This document shows positions 1 through 11,341 of a DNA stretch of 64,000 nucleotides, in pieces. The stretch is from Rhynchopus sp. YZ270_cl-10 (lineage: Eukaryota; Euglenozoa; Diplonemea; Diplonemida; Diplonemidae). Positions within the stretch are counted from its first letter, which is position 1. The number at the start of each line of letters is the position of its first letter. The stretch spans positions 558,001 to 622,000 of the forward strand of contig OZ037872.1 in assembly GCA_964035575.1 (NCBI GenBank), read 5' to 3'. The notes under the pieces are model-generated. The model worked only from the letters and a program-made list of their open reading frames with translations. It was not told the DNA's origin and did no database searches. A program made the translations under genes and the position numbers.

Positions 1-608
1 ACACCAACAAACTTGTCATCAAAGATCGGACACTGCACAGGAATCACGGGTTTATGCAAAAGCTCCTCGACAGAGGCAATTGACATGTCGAAGTCTGCGT
101 GCTGCCGGTCCATCTTGTTGACAAAGGTGATGAACGGGAGCGCGTTCTGCTCTGCCTGGTAAAGCACTTTGCGGGACTGTGCCTGCACACCTTTGCATGC
201 ATCGAAGACAGCAACAACACCGTCCAGTACACGCAGGCCGCGCTCCACCTCCATTGTGAAGTCAACGTGTCCCGGTGTGTCGATGATGTTCACGTGGTGG
301 TCCCGCCACTTGATGTACGTCAGGGCACTCTGGATGGTGATGCCACGTTCACGTTCCTGCTCCATGAAGTCCGTTGTGGTGTTGCCCTCGTCAATCTCCC
401 CACGCCGTGTCTTATGCTTGCTCGAGTACAGCAGGCATTCGGTGGTCGTCGTCTTGCCCGCATCAATGTGCGCCACAATCCCGATGTTGCGAATGTTCTG
501 AATGTTCATCGCCGCCACGTCATCAGCAGCATCTGCAGATGGGTTGCTGAAACACCGCCTCGCCCATCTCACGTTCCTGCCCTGTGTAGACAAAGCTACG
601 CGCAACAT
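1..608 (-). CDS. Mitochondrial elongation factor G, N-terminal part (gene runs off the window)
   Basis: Translational GTPase that moves tRNA and mRNA through the mitochondrial ribosome. The minus-strand frame opens at an ATG at 608 and shows the GTPase motifs in order: AHIDAGKTT (G1), RERGITI (G2), DTPGHVDFT (G3) and NKMD (G4), with the EF-G/EF-Tu-type stretch EVERGLRVLDGVVAVFDA between G3 and G4. The first 34 or so residues before the conserved core are rich in arginine and serine (MLRVALSTQGRNVRWARRCF) and end in an R-x-F/S pattern, as in cleaved mitochondrial presequences. An internal ATG at 509 would give a protein without the presequence; I prefer 608. No intron is seen in this part. The rest of the protein lies left of base 1. 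Presence of a bacterial-type EF-G implies an organelle that translates. The family call is firm; the mitochondrial location is inferred from the presequence. Confidence 0.92.
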   Translation of the reverse strand, partial: MLRVALSTQGRNVRWARRCFSNPSADAADDVAAMNIQNIRNIGIVAHIDAGKTTTTECLLYSSKHKTRRGEIDEGNTTTDFMEQERERGITIQSALTYIKWRDHHVNIIDTPGHVDFTMEVERGLRVLDGVVAVFDACKGVQAQSRKVLYQAEQNALPFITFVNKMDRQHADFDMSIASVEELLHKPVIPVQCPIFDDKFVG

Positions 609-648
609 TGTGTCTGTGTCCCTAAGGATGGTGGGTGGGTGGGAATGT

Positions 649-1711
649 GAAAGTGGAACTGTTGCGAGTACAGAGATCGCATGTTTCTTGGGCCAACGAG
701 GTGGCAGACAACCGTGTATCATTACACGTCGCTGTGTTATGTTGCTCTTTTGTTGTGCAAACGAAGAAGATGGTTCAGAATTGCAGAAGCATGATAAACT
801 TATACATCAATCCGCAAAGGACCTGCCTCAGAAGAACGAGAGTGTATGATGGTAATTAAGTCTGTCATCATGTGGTGAGAGGAGCCAATGTGCAGCAGAG
901 AAGAGACATCAACATCTTGGGAAAGACAGGTACAGCTCATCCCCGCGGTGGTCGTATGGGGACGTCTGCGTTTTATTCTCCCTTTTGTTGCTGGTGTCGA
1001 AAGTGGAATTGTTGCCTCAGAAGCTTGCAACGTGGTTTGCATTCTCTTGGGCCAACGAGGTGGCAGACAACCGTGTATCATTACACGTCGCTGTGTTATG
1101 TTGCTCTTGTGTTGTGCAAACGAAGAAGATGGTTCAGAATTGCAGAAGCATGATAAACTTATACATCAATCCTCAAAGGACCTGCCTCAGAAGAACGAGA
1201 GTGTATGATGGTAATTAAGTCTGTCATCATGTGGTGAGAGGAGTCCATGTGCAGCAGAACTGATCAGAGGTGTTGTATTTATACGAAACAAAGCAACGCT
1301 CATGAAGGTACATTGCTGCACTTTCGCGAAGAGGAATCCAAATAGTTTCAGTCATCATGTTTGAAGCAAAAAAAAAAAACAAAAAAAAAACGGTCGTAAC
1401 CTTCTCTCGGGCCAACGAGGTGGCAGACAACCGTGTATCATTACACGTCGCTGTGTTATGTTGCTCTTTTGTTGTGCAAACGAAGAAGATGGTTCAGAAT
1501 TGCAGAAGCATGATAAACTTATACATCAATCCGCAAAGGACCTGCCTCAGAAGAACGAGAGTGTATGATGGTAATTAAGTCTGTCATCATGTGGTGAGAG
1601 GAGCCTATGTGTAGCAGAGAAGAGACATCAACATCTTGGGAAAGACAGGTACAGCTCATCCCCGCGGTGGTCGTATGGGGACGTCTGCGTTTTATTCTCC
1701 CTTTTGTTGTA
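649..1711. repeat. Three-copy ~360 bp repeat upstream of EF-G
   Basis: A GC-richer unit recurs with starts of its shared core (GGCCAACGAGGTGGCAGAC) at 691, 1050 and 1410, so the period is close to 360 bp. The first and third copies continue into a shared tail ending near 990 and 1711; the second copy leaves the pattern near 1255 and is followed by about 150 bp of unrelated A-rich sequence. Copies are nearly identical by eye, so the amplification is recent. Each copy keeps short open frames on both strands, but they match nothing I know and are probably incidental. The array sits directly 5' of EF-G and may carry its promoter. Confidence 0.85.
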
Positions 1712-3832
1712 CATTATTGGACTAGTGAAGTTACCACCTGTGCTAGCTGCACATTCCGAAAAGTCGGCATCTGTGGAAATTACTTCACGCTCGTTCACAT
1801 GAACTGAACTGGTTAAAAGGATTGTTGCATGCACTTTACTTCAGAGACAAAACAATAGATGAAGGAGGAGTTTTGTTTTTTAAAACATCTTTTTAATTTT
1901 ACTATTCAATTGTTTGTTTGCCTTTTTTTGTTTTTCTGCCTTTTTGCGTTTTTTTTTTCTGCAGAAAGCAAAAAAAATAAAAAAAGAGAAAAAAAAATGG
2001 GGCTGTAGGGATGTGTTCAGGTGAACCAGCAAAAGAAAAACTGCAAAAGAAAGAAAAAAAAAACGGGGTAAAAAAAGAGAGGACGGTGGGCAAAAAAAAA
2101 AAGTTAAAATATAAAATCAACAACAAATAAAAAAAAATGCCCGTATCCTTTTTTTTCTGTTTTTTTTTTTAATGTTTGCTTTGAAAAAAGTTTGTTTGTT
2201 TTTGTTTTTTTTTTTTTTTTTTTTTTTGTTTTTGCGTTATTTTTTTTGTTTTTTTTTTTCCCCCAGCGTATTATAAAAAGAAAGTACATTACCCAAGGTC
2301 CTGCATTCTCTCTCTATACACACTGGGGTTTTTTCAAAATGTTTTTTTGTTTTTTATTTGGTTTTTTATCTTGTGAGAAATCTTCGAAAAAAAAAAGGGG
2401 GGGATACGGTGGGTTGAAGCTTGTTATCCTTGAAGACTCTTGTATTTTCATGCACGTTGCACAAGGTGACAACCAAGTTAATCCGAGACAACAGTAAGAG
2501 ACGGGAATTGGGGGGGAATTCTCCTGGGTATGAAATAGTGAGGAGAACAAGAAACTTCAAAAACCACTCATGTTTGTTTGTTTGTTTTACAACCACAATA
2601 AAAATGCTTGTGGAGGAAGGGTGAGGGGGGAAGGGCTTGTGTGAAAAAAAAAAAATGTTGGACCACGTGTACAATACCCATGCTCCTTTTTTAATCACCT
2701 TTTTTCTTTTAAAAATTTTTGCTACATTTTGTTGCCGCTGGACAGAGATAGAGCGTCGAAGCTGATTTGTTTCCATAAAAAAAAAAAAAAACAAAAAAAA
2801 AAATTAAAATAAAACTAGATTTCTTCACATTTTTTTTTTTGTCATTTTTGTTCACCTGAGTACTTTTTCTCTCTTCTTCTCTACGCCCCCTTTTTTGGAA
2901 TTCAAAAAATCTTTTTCAAGAAGAAGAAAAAAAGCTCAGGTAAAACAAAAAGAGAGGGGGAAGGGGGAAGAAATGGATATACCATGAGGTACACTCCTTC
3001 TCTTTGGGCATGGATGGGGGTCGATTTTTTTCCTGGAATGTGCACATTTTTTTTTTTTTTTAAATTTTGTGTGTATGTGTGGAGCGGGTCACTGCATCTA
3101 TCACCGAAAACTGGCTTTTAACAGCAACCCTGTGTTCTTTTCTCTAACCATACTTCTTCCCAAAAAAAAAAAATTGTTTCATATACTAACTATTCTACTG
3201 AATAGAAGGTATAATAGGGTGCACTAAAAGCACCCAAAACAAAAAATGTATTTTCTATTGCATATCGCGAAAGAAAGCAAAAAAAAACGGGCTAATCAAA
3301 ATTGGGTGAACAGATAAGCGCTCTTGTGCAGAACACAAAACGACAATCTGATTTTTTTAAAAAAAGGGGGGGTAAGTTAAACTGAAGGGGTGAATAAATG
3401 TACACAATTCCTTTTTGTAAAAACACAGCACAAAAAAAGACATCCCAGTTTCGACAAAAAAACGGTTTACGAGAAGAACGTGAGGGAGGAAGACCAGACT
3501 GGGATCAAAAATTTGAGAGGCGGTGGTGAAATGGGTACGGTTATATATTTACAGTGTTTGATGCTGTCTCTCTCATTATTTTTTTTTTTAGATATAAAAA
3601 ACCTTTGCAAGACCAAACCAAAAAAAGGGGGAGGTTGGGGGAGGAAACAAAGAGAAAAAAAAAAAAGACAAGACGCCTCGGGAAAAAAAAAATCCTCAGT
3701 TTCTTCCAACTGTCTGGTATGGGGTAGTATCTCAGACCCTCCACTCCTCCCCCACGCAACTCTCAGACACCACTTCCACGCAAAACTATCCTACACGATG
3801 GTGTGCACTGTGCAACATGGTGAACGCGTTTC
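1712..3832. other. AT-rich spacer
   Basis: Dominated by runs of A and T, with long T tracts near 2200-2260 and A tracts near 2770-2800. I see no gene. A degraded member of hairpin family 3 (AGTG...CAC type) may lie at 1713-1765. Confidence 0.6.
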
Positions 3833-4486
3833 TTACTTGCCTGCCTCGTCCTTGCTGCGGCCGTCATCACCCTTGGGAGCGTTGGACTTGATCACCTGTT
3901 TGCGTTAAAAATTATTTTGGTTTGAATATAACACACAGCCTCAAAGCTTAATTGGTTGTGTACTTTCAGGAGAACGGAAAAATTTTTAAAAGGGTGTAAA
4001 AAAAGGTAAACAATGTGTTTGAAAGTGCGAATAAAACACAAAAAATGTATTGGTATAGACAAGGAGGTTTGAAAGTTTGTTTGTTTTTATTTTATTTTAT
4101 AGACAAGGGACAAGACAAACCTCACGCTTCTTCTCGGAGATGTTCTGGTTGACAATCGAGGCGAGGGGCGAGTTTTGGTTATTCAAGTCGAACTCGCGGA
4201 TCGCGATCTCCTTCTGTGTGGGACGCACACACCCGACGGCCGACTGTAATTGTTCCTCGGTGAGCTGGCTGACCATGGGCCCAAGCTGGGTCTGGTTTTT
4301 TTTGAGGGTCTGCAGGATGGCGGTGAGCTGGTCGTCAGTCATGGCCTCAATGGCGGCCTTGATGTGCTCCGGGGGCACTTTCTCTATCTGGGTGGGGGTG
4401 ATCTTTGCTGCTGCGTCTTGCAAATCCTGCTTCGTAAGCTTCTTCAGCTCCTCGCGGATGTCATGGGGTTGCACGGAGGTCGACAT
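3833..4486 (-). CDS. Hypothetical helical protein, two exons, 142 residues
   Basis: Exon 1 is 4121-4486 (ATG at 4486, 122 codons) and exon 2 is 3833-3895 (20 codons and TAA). The 225 bp intron starts GTTTGT, a departure from the GTATG donors used elsewhere here, and ends in CAG; both exons join in phase 0. The protein is short, charged and mostly predicted helical, with repeated patterns of the type 'L-T-x-x-Q-L' (KKLTKQDLQDAAAKI, TDDQLTAILQTLKK, VSQLTEEQLQSAV), suggesting two or three similar helical hairpins. No signal peptide or membrane segment is visible. The tail (KGDDGRSKDEAGK) is lysine and aspartate rich and probably disordered. I do not recognise the family and assign no function. 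The coding evidence is the GC-rich third positions and the clean splice to a stop. Confidence 0.75.
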
Positions 4487-4616
4487 TATATGTCCTTTCT
4501 TACCTTCTTTCTTTCTTTGTACTTTTTTGTGTTTACAAGTAGAAAACGCTGTCGGGAGGGGTGTGGATGAGGTGGTGTGATTGTAGTATAAGTTGAAAAA
4601 CAGCCATTCGTAAACA

Positions 4617-4690
4617 ATGTATCATGGGTGCCGACCGGGGTGCACAGAGGGTGGACCCCCAAGCAGTCCTACATCCATTTTCGTGGTTTA
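4617..4690 (-). repeat. Hairpin family 6 copy
   Basis: Plus-strand sequence around GTGCACAGAGGGTGGACCCC followed by CAGTCC and TACATCCATTT matches a copy at 28706-28777 that has GGGTAAACCCC in the same place, so the short G/C stem is kept. It lies in the spacer 5' of the hypothetical gene. Function unknown. Confidence 0.5.
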
Positions 4691-5000
4691 CATCTGATAT
4701 GATCTACTCCCGCTTCCAATCAGACGAATGAAAGGATCATTGAAGATAGTGTCATGAAGAAAATTTGTAAGGTAAAGGTGCTTCTCATATACTTTTTCTA
4801 AAGAAGGTGGCGTTGATAACTGCAAACACCCCCCATCCCGCCGCTGACATTTCCGTGGTGCTATCGGAACCCCACCACCCGGAGTGTTGTTTTGCTCTTG
4901 GGAGCTGCTGACAGGAAACCTGCAAGCAGGCAGGTTGAAGAGACGCGGTTCCTCAACCCTATTGAGAAGCCTCTTTTTTACTTTCAACGGATGTCATGTA

Positions 5001-5132
5001 CCGTATTCGTAAATATGTTCGACCGTACTAATGTTCGACCGTAAATATGTTCGACCGTAATAAAGTTCGTCCTTTTCAGGATTTTTCTGGAAGTTCGTCC
5101 TTTTTTACGGTCGAACATTTTTACGAATACGG
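5001..5132. mobile_element. Tc1/mariner-like MITE, 132 bp
   Basis: Terminal inverted repeats start CCGTATTCGTAAATATG at the left and end CATTTTTACGAATACGG at the right, and the element is flanked by TA on both sides (4999-5000, 5133-5134). The motif GTTCGACCGTA recurs inside. No coding capacity. The TA duplication points to Tc1/mariner-type mobilisation; family assignment is inference. Confidence 0.75.
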
Positions 5133-5186
5133 TAATTTGGTAAAGGGGAAGTGATCAAGAAGATGGGGGAAAACGTAGGGTGTTCT

Positions 5187-5255
5187 GTTTTTTGTTGTGT
5201 CGACAATCACCTGCTAGTGCAGGATCTGTACTCAATGTCGCCCGAAGGCTTTTTT
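5187..5255 (-). repeat. Hairpin family 2 copy (UUCG type)
   Basis: On the minus strand: GCC, UUCG, GGC forms a tetraloop hairpin, followed by the shared core ACATTGAGTACAGAT, an inner perfect stem CCTGC/GCAGG, and GTGATTGTCG, which closes with CGACA upstream. See the finding on this family. Confidence 0.6.
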
Positions 5256-5377
5256 TTTTTAAATTCGGCGAAAAAAAGAAGAGGGAAATTAGGTCCAAAG
5301 AGAAAACACCCTCTTGTGTGAGGGGTAAGGAGGTAAACATTACGTTTTCTTTTTTGCTACCCTTTTTTGTCAAAGGA

Positions 5378-5379
<2 letters not shown>

Positions 5380-5411
<32 letters not shown>
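5380..5411. repeat. (GA)n microsatellite
   Basis: About sixteen GA dinucleotides in an A-rich spacer. Confidence 0.95.
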
Positions 5412-5413
<2 letters not shown>

Positions 5414-5459
5414 GAAAGACATCAGTTTAAACATTTTGTGTAAAAAAATGTATGTTTTA

Positions 5460-6770
5460 AAAAAGGGGGAATGTCAGGTATTTTTTTGGGGTGGGTTTCA
5501 CACCCCATATCTCTTTCTTTGAACGCTTCCGATGGGAAGGAGGGCTCACGTGCACAACACAGCTTTGTTTTTGCTGTCATTGTTGCAAGTCAAATGCCCT
5601 GGGCCACTAAGTCGTGCAAAGTGGTGTATATAGCATCGGTGCTAGCATCCACACCAAACAGAAAAACGAATAATAATAATAAATGAAACAATCTCATTTG
5701 CAGAGAGAAATAAATCACCATTCCTTTTTTTGCTGTCTGGAAAAATAGTAGTTAAAACGTGCTAAAACGCATCTCAGTCGAGCTCATGCAAAGGGTGGGA
5801 CGTGGGTGTTCCGTACCGTAAGAGAACGGAGGCGGTTCACAACCGCTCGGCGAATCACGCGACCTCTTGAGACCCCGGCCTTTTTTTAACGGCCAAGAAA
5901 CTAATATGATTTTGCACGTACTACCGTGGGAGCACAGCGGGGACCCTAAGGGCAATCATGGCTCAGTTCATAAATGCACACATTGCCATCCAAAAAATAT
6001 TTTCATATTCACACACACACTCCCAGAAAACCCCTTTTTAAACCATCGAATTCACAGCTCTTCACATCGTATATCACCGGACAAAAAAAATTAAATAGTA
6101 GTTACAGGCCCCTCCGACGGACCAATCACCACTATACAAGCCCGGATCAAAGCACAATTTAAATTTGTTTTTGAAAAATTGTTGGAATAGTGCAGTTGCC
6201 ACCTGTGCAAGCTCCACTGTCTGTTTTTTGAGATGACATATACCACGCCATTTGCACAAACACTCATTTAAAAAAAAAGAAAAGAATCGTTTGCAAGATG
6301 AACCTAAGCCTCGCAGTGCTTAGTCACCAAAAAAAAATACAAAGACTGGTTAAGAGCAGAAAGACGGCTTGCCGCAATTAAAAGCCTGCATTCGTGGGTA
6401 TGAGGGGGGAGGAAATCGGCATTCGGTAAAACCGACAGTCAGTTTTTGAAGCTGATCATCAGTCCCCCTTGATCCGATTTGGTTTGTACAAAGAGAGGCA
6501 AGCAACCCACCTGAATGTGTAATAAGTATTTATTTAAAAAAAAGGGGGGTTTTTTTTTGGAACATTGATAAATATTAGTCACCGCCTGAGTGACATCTGC
6601 ACAAGGGGGGTGTTTTTTTTTTTTTATATTTATTTTAATCAAGGGAGAAGGAAGGGAACGGGAGGTAGCGAGATAGGGAAGGGAGACACAATAATATAGT
6701 TTCAGGGGGAGTGTGTGTTGCCCAATAAAGACAAAAAAATAAAAGGGGGGACAACTGCTTCTTCATTCCT
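5460..6770. other. Spacer with GC-rich patch and two hairpin-family copies
   Basis: No gene found. 5755-5960 is a GC-rich island with a perfect GCGGTT/AACCGC stem near 5832-5846; I tested it for a tRNA-like fold and found none convincing. A family 3 copy lies at 6173-6232 and a family 1 copy at 6290-6329. Confidence 0.5.
6290..6329 (-). repeat. Hairpin family 1 copy
   Basis: Plus-strand pieces GATGA, CCTAAGC, CTCGCAGT, GCTTAG, TCACC; read on the minus strand the inner stem CTAAGC/GCTTAG is perfect and the outer stem pairs with one G-U. Confidence 0.65.
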
Positions 6771-6773
6771 TTA

Positions 6774-6817
6774 CTACTGGCTTTCAAGCTCCTTCTCGAT
6801 TGCGTCGATCATGTAGG
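6774..6817 (-). CDS. Possible alternative last exon of the TPR gene
   Basis: Minus-strand acceptor TTCCCAAACAG is followed by an open frame that reads YMIDAIEKELESQ and then TAG TAA. It enters in phase 1, which is exactly the phase left by the donor at 7159. Spliced there it would replace the 6959-7038 exon and give a 389-residue protein ending PYMIDAIEKELESQ. It could instead be a decayed duplicate exon or belong to an unrecognised gene. Confidence 0.4.
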
Positions 6818-6958
6818 CTGTTTGGGAAGTGTTTTGTTGTATTGTAATGTCAGTTTTCAGTCAAAAATTCGGTAGAAAAATGCTCGAGAGACTCGTTTCT
6901 CTTTGCTTGTTGCTCAAAAAGACATATAAACGGGAGGGGGTAAAATAAAGGTTGTTTG

Positions 6959-9434
6959 TTACTCGCTTCCACTCTGGGGATACGCAGACGCGCGACTTTT
7001 CACGAGGGTATCGAGCATTTTGTCAATGTGCGTGTTTACTATAAAAAAAAATCAGAACATATCACTTTAAAATAACGTTATTAACGTTATCGATAACCAC
7101 CATAGTATAGATTGAAGATATTTTTCCGGGAAAAGGGGGGAAGGGGGAAGGTCACATACGAATAGGCGCATCGGGCTTCGACTCCAATACTTTCGCGACC
7201 AAAGTATCAAGGTAGCTGTAGGGGGAAAGGAGGGTGGAAGAATTATCAAATGCAGACCTCAATCAACTCACAACAGAATAAAACACAACCCGAAAAAAAT
7301 TTGGTGAGCTTAAAACCTTGACCCCCAAAACAGAAAGACAGCAGAGTGCTGTAAAGACAGCATTTAAAAAAGGACATACTGTGGGATTTCATGGCGACCG
7401 AGGTATTCTCTGGCTAGGGTGAGGTAGATGTCCTTTCTCATCATTGACGCTTCCTCTTCTTCAGGGTCTTGCGCAAGGATGTGTGCAAGCTCTGAGTTGG
7501 CTTCTTCGAAACGGCCAAGGTCAGCGAGGATGGCGACCTTTGCCTTGCGGAGCGTGATGACAGAGGGTGCGTCGACACCTGGGGTGGCCATCTCGGTTTC
7601 CTCGTGGGGCGGGTCGCTGATGGCAGCGTCGAGTACACTCAGCGCCTCGTCGTCGTTCTTCTCGTTTGACAACACAAACGCCTTGTCACGAATCAACAGC
7701 GCCTTTGGATGCAACTTCATCACTATCTCAATCACCTCCAGCGCATCCCCATCCCTCCCGTCTGTCCGGAACGCCCGAATCAAGCTCTCATATGCGGCCA
7801 CAAACGAAGCATTCGACTCAATCGCATCCTGGTATGCCCCAATCGCCTCATCCACATTCTCAAGACTCATGAAGATGTCCCCCCGTGTCCCGTGTGCAAG
7901 ATGTATCCGTTCGCAGCCAAGCTTAATCGCAGTGTCCACCGCTGCCAGCGCCTCCTCGTATTTTTCAGCCGTTTTGAGGAGCTCTGCGTAGTACAGGAAC
8001 AACCGTCCCAACGCAGGTCCCTGGCCCTTCGCTTCCGATCCAAGCTGTGTGGGAGAAGGTGTTGTGGTTTGGTTACAAGAAATGGGCATGTGGCAAGCTG
8101 ACATAGGGTGACAAAAACATAAGGTTTAAGATGGTCCTCTGTGAATACTCATTATTATTCGAAATATCGGAACAAATGCCTGGTAATAAGGAATTTTTAA
8201 GAGTTGATAAGATTGTAGCTAAGCTCAAATAAGGTGTGTGGGGGAGGCATACCAGCTCAGGTCCGGACAGCCCTTCGCGAAGGCGTTCTTGGAAAGGTTT
8301 CAAATATTGTTCAACTTGGGGGATGGCATCCTCGCAGCTGTGGCCTTCTTCGAGCTGTGGGGTGGTATGGTGTAGGTGAGACGGCAATGCAAAGGTGTTT
8401 AGATAACAGATGAAAAGTAATACGTTAACTCTTAGTGAACGATAGTCGGGGGAAAGTTACTTGTGTCTCTTCGTGTTGTTAAGTTTCGTGTTGCATTGAA
8501 GCATCCACACCGGGTAAATAAAACTGGGAGAGGGGGAGATGCCACTAAGAATCATACCTCGACCGCCTTTAGCCGCATTAGTTCCGAAAGCACTTTCTTG
8601 TTGATCATCTGGTACTTGTCAACGGCCTGGACGTAGTGCTCTCTAGCCTCCTCCGGCTCCTGAAGCGGTTATCGTTTGTATTTTGTTTTGAAAAATTTGC
8701 TATTAGTGTATAACACAAAATTTTGGTTGATTATAGACAACTAGATGGCGGCCATTTTTCCTTCACAGAATCCTTAAAATCTTTTATGGAAAAGCAAATA
8801 GAAGGAGTACGCTTTGCAGTAGGAGGTCTGCACAAATAAGAAAAAGTCAAAAAAAAATGGGTGTCTTGAGTCTGGCAGAGTCGGCCAGACCACCATGACA
8901 TTGTATGTAAACTATTTTAAATAATGGACATACCTCAATGCCCGTCAGGATGTCGCCCACAGCGTCCATGCACGCAGCCACCTCGAACGGTGGAGCCACC
9001 TCAAGCTTGCATTGGAACAGACGCAATGCACCGAGCATGTAATCTTTATCCCACATCTCGTACCCATCTGAGAGCGGCTTCCGCCCGAGCTGTGTTGATG
9101 AAAAATGCAAAATATGAATACATAATGCAACAAAAGATAGAGAAAATCTTGACCACACCCCCTCAAAGACCACGGTCGGATAGGGGGTGGGCAACGCTCC
9201 GTCACTTATAGGATATGCTCAGGGAAAGAGTACCAATTATCCACACATGGCAATCTCAGAGAAAACAAAACAGTGTTACAGTCAGGGGATCGAAGTTGTA
9301 ATAAAACGGGTGGTTTTTTGTCCCCGAACCAATTTTATTTTGCATAATCAAGGGGAATTTGTACGGGTGAGAGAAACTAGCAATCATACCCGATCTATCA
9401 TCGACTCCGTGCGAATCCTACTCGCCTTCGCCAT
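6959..9434 (-). CDS. TPR-repeat protein, seven exons, 401 residues
   Basis: Exons (5' to 3'): 9390-9434, 8934-9089, 8558-8659, 8253-8354, 7380-8044, 7160-7215, 6959-7038. All donors are GTATG and most acceptors end CACAG or CAG; phases agree throughout and the frame ends in TAA. The central exon encodes consecutive tetratricopeptide-like helical pairs: about residues 150-200 (LFLYYAELLKTAEKYEEALA), then IHLAHGTRGDIFMSLENVDE, then repeats with 'A-x-x-Y/F...A-L-x-V-x-x-x-A' spacing up to LGRFEEANSELAHILAQDPE. TPRs act as protein-binding scaffolds; the partner is not deducible. No signal peptide or membrane segment; the N-terminal 120 residues are helical and not recognised. A second possible last exon lies at 6774-6817. 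The ORF's apparent N-terminus at 8104 is intron sequence. Confidence 0.85.
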
Positions 9435-9585
9435 GTTGCCTTAGTGCTGCCTCCTGTCGCTTTGTGTAGAATAGCCCCCCCGCCTTTGTTGTATACTGTG
9501 TACCTACTGGATGTTGTGTGTCACTCTGTTGGTGTTAAAGTGGTGTGTACCGTAGGGTTGGTGGGGAAACTGTTTCTCTGCAATT

Positions 9586-9651
9586 CCACCTGATTTTTAC
9601 CCCGCATATAGGGCCGTATGCGCGCCTATACGCGGGGTCAAAAGTAGGTGG
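9586..9651. mobile_element. CCACCTG-type foldback MITE, 66 bp
   Basis: Inverted ends CCACCTGATTTTTACCCCGC and its near complement, with GTATAGGC-like inner sequence. Same family as 24273-24378 and 41045-41112. Confidence 0.65.
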
Positions 9652-9659
9652 AATATGCA

Positions 9660-11160
9660 CAAAAAAATTTTTTAAAAAGGGAGGATGTCCCTTAATTTGC
9701 TATTGTTTTCTAATACTTTTTTCTCAAGCTTAAAATATCAGTCCCCGCTCACCCCAATTTCTGCTTTTTTGCAACTTTTTATCGAAGGGTTTGTTTTTTT
9801 TGCTTTGTTATCGTCCCTTTTTCATCACTCTGTTTTAATCAAACCTCCCCTTTTCCCCCCATCATTTGCTTTCAACGATTGTTATTGGGGCAGGAATTAT
9901 TTTTCCCCCCTCCCCAATAATGCCATATCCTTTAAAATAGGGCCTCTTTTAAAAAAGGGAAAACGAACAGAATCACACCCTCTCTCTCTCCTCCCCTATC
10001 AGTCTCGAGAAAAAAACTGACACAAAAATCGAAGGAGAACATATTGGTGAGATGAATCTAAGCCTCTCTGTGCTTAGTCACCTTTTTTTTTTTTAAAAAA
10101 AAATGGCAAGTTTAGTACCTGGGTGGGCTGAGATCTGGAGGTGTGAAGGGATGCGATGCCCTTTGGGGGGAAAAAAAAACAAAAAAAAGAGAGAGAGTGA
10201 AGTTGAAAGTGCAAAATGCCTCACCATTTATTTGGTGGACACAGGCACTGGTAGGAAGAGTTCACGCAGTCTTCCCCCTCTCTCCCCCCCCCCCCCAAAA
10301 AAAAAAAGGCAAACCCAAGCATGTATCCTCATTGAAAGGTCATGCTGTCTTAATTGGGGGCGTGGGGGTCGCAAAGGTTATGGGTAACAAAATATATATC
10401 GAGCTCACAAGCTCGCGTATGAAGGGGGAAATCCCGTTTTTGTTTTTTTTTTTTTTTTTTTTTTTTTGTGTGCTTTTTTGCTTTTTTTGCTTTTTTTATT
10501 GGGGAGTGGGTTGTTATGGAAGGTAGGGAAAATAAAAAAAAAATATGGTCAACTGCGTCCCTCTTAGCCCAATAAGCGTGAACTCATTGGGTGGAATCTG
10601 AGTGGAATTTTTCGGACAGGTCCCAGAAAAAAAGGGGTGGGGTAGCGACACTACCTTAATCGGCATATTTGCGGAGGAAAAATAACCTTGATAAGAAAGA
10701 TGAATGTGCCTCTTGGGTGCATGCATCTTAGCCTCATCAAGGATTTCCCAAAATAAAATAAAAATAAAATAAAAGATTAGCCACGCCGCTTTCATCCAAA
10801 TAGGACCATCCCCATCTTAGCCCTTTTATTTTTGGGGGGGAAAATGGGTCAGCTTTTTTTCTTTTCTTGTCCCTCTGTTACTTTTTTATTGTATCCCCTT
10901 TTCTGGAAACCTTTGCTTTATATTTTTAAAAAAAATAAGAATTGTGGCAGTATCCTCTCCCTTTCATCGCCATGCAATGTTGTCGTTTATTTCCTCGTCA
11001 GACGATTCCTGTTGGGGTTTTGTTGTTTGATAAATTGTTGGAGTAGTGTAGTTGTCTCGGTTGTGTTGCCCACAGTTGTGCAATCTCCACTTTCTGTTTG
11101 TAGTATCAGCAATCACCCTGTCCGAGGACGGATTATGTACAAAGTCGCCCGAAGGCTAAT
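9660..11160. other. Spacer between the TPR gene and the helicase, with hairpin-family copies
   Basis: A/T-rich with no gene seen. Contains a family 1 copy at 10048-10083, a family 5 copy at 10203-10257, a family 1 variant with a GTGC stem at 10695-10732, a family 3 copy at 11027-11099 and a family 2 copy at 11100-11163, the last two back to back. Confidence 0.6.
10203..10257 (-). repeat. Hairpin family 5 copy
   Basis: On the minus strand AGTGCC pairs with GGCA...GCACT around an inner stem CCACC/GGTGG, then TTCAAC. The inner stem differs in sequence but not in pairing from other copies. Confidence 0.55.
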
Positions 11161-11163
11161 AAA
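11027..11163 (-). repeat. Adjacent copies of hairpin families 3 and 2
   Basis: 11027-11099 is family 3 (minus-strand AGTGGAG and CTACACT arms, then CCAACAATTT); 11100-11163 is family 2 (GCC UUCG GGC tetraloop hairpin, then a GTCC/GGAC inner stem and GTGATTG). Lies at the 3' end of the helicase gene. Confidence 0.6.
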
Positions 11164-11341
11164 TTTCAAAAAAGCTTAAACTTGGATTGACTAATTGAGT
11201 GGTTTGCAGATTTTTTTGTGTTGTAAATTTTTGGATTAGACAGGATGAGCTCCCACCACTAAGAAAATTTAGTGCTATCTTGAATTAGACTTTGACACAC
11301 AGCCTTTCTTTTTGTCTTTGAAGGAACAGGGGCTAACATAC

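Noticed and set aside
99-849. Plus-strand frames opposite and upstream of EF-G
   Set aside because: Antisense shadows of EF-G and frames through the 360 bp repeat.
5755-5960. GC-rich patch tested for a tRNA or 7SL-like RNA
   Set aside because: Only one good stem; no A/B box pair at proper distance.
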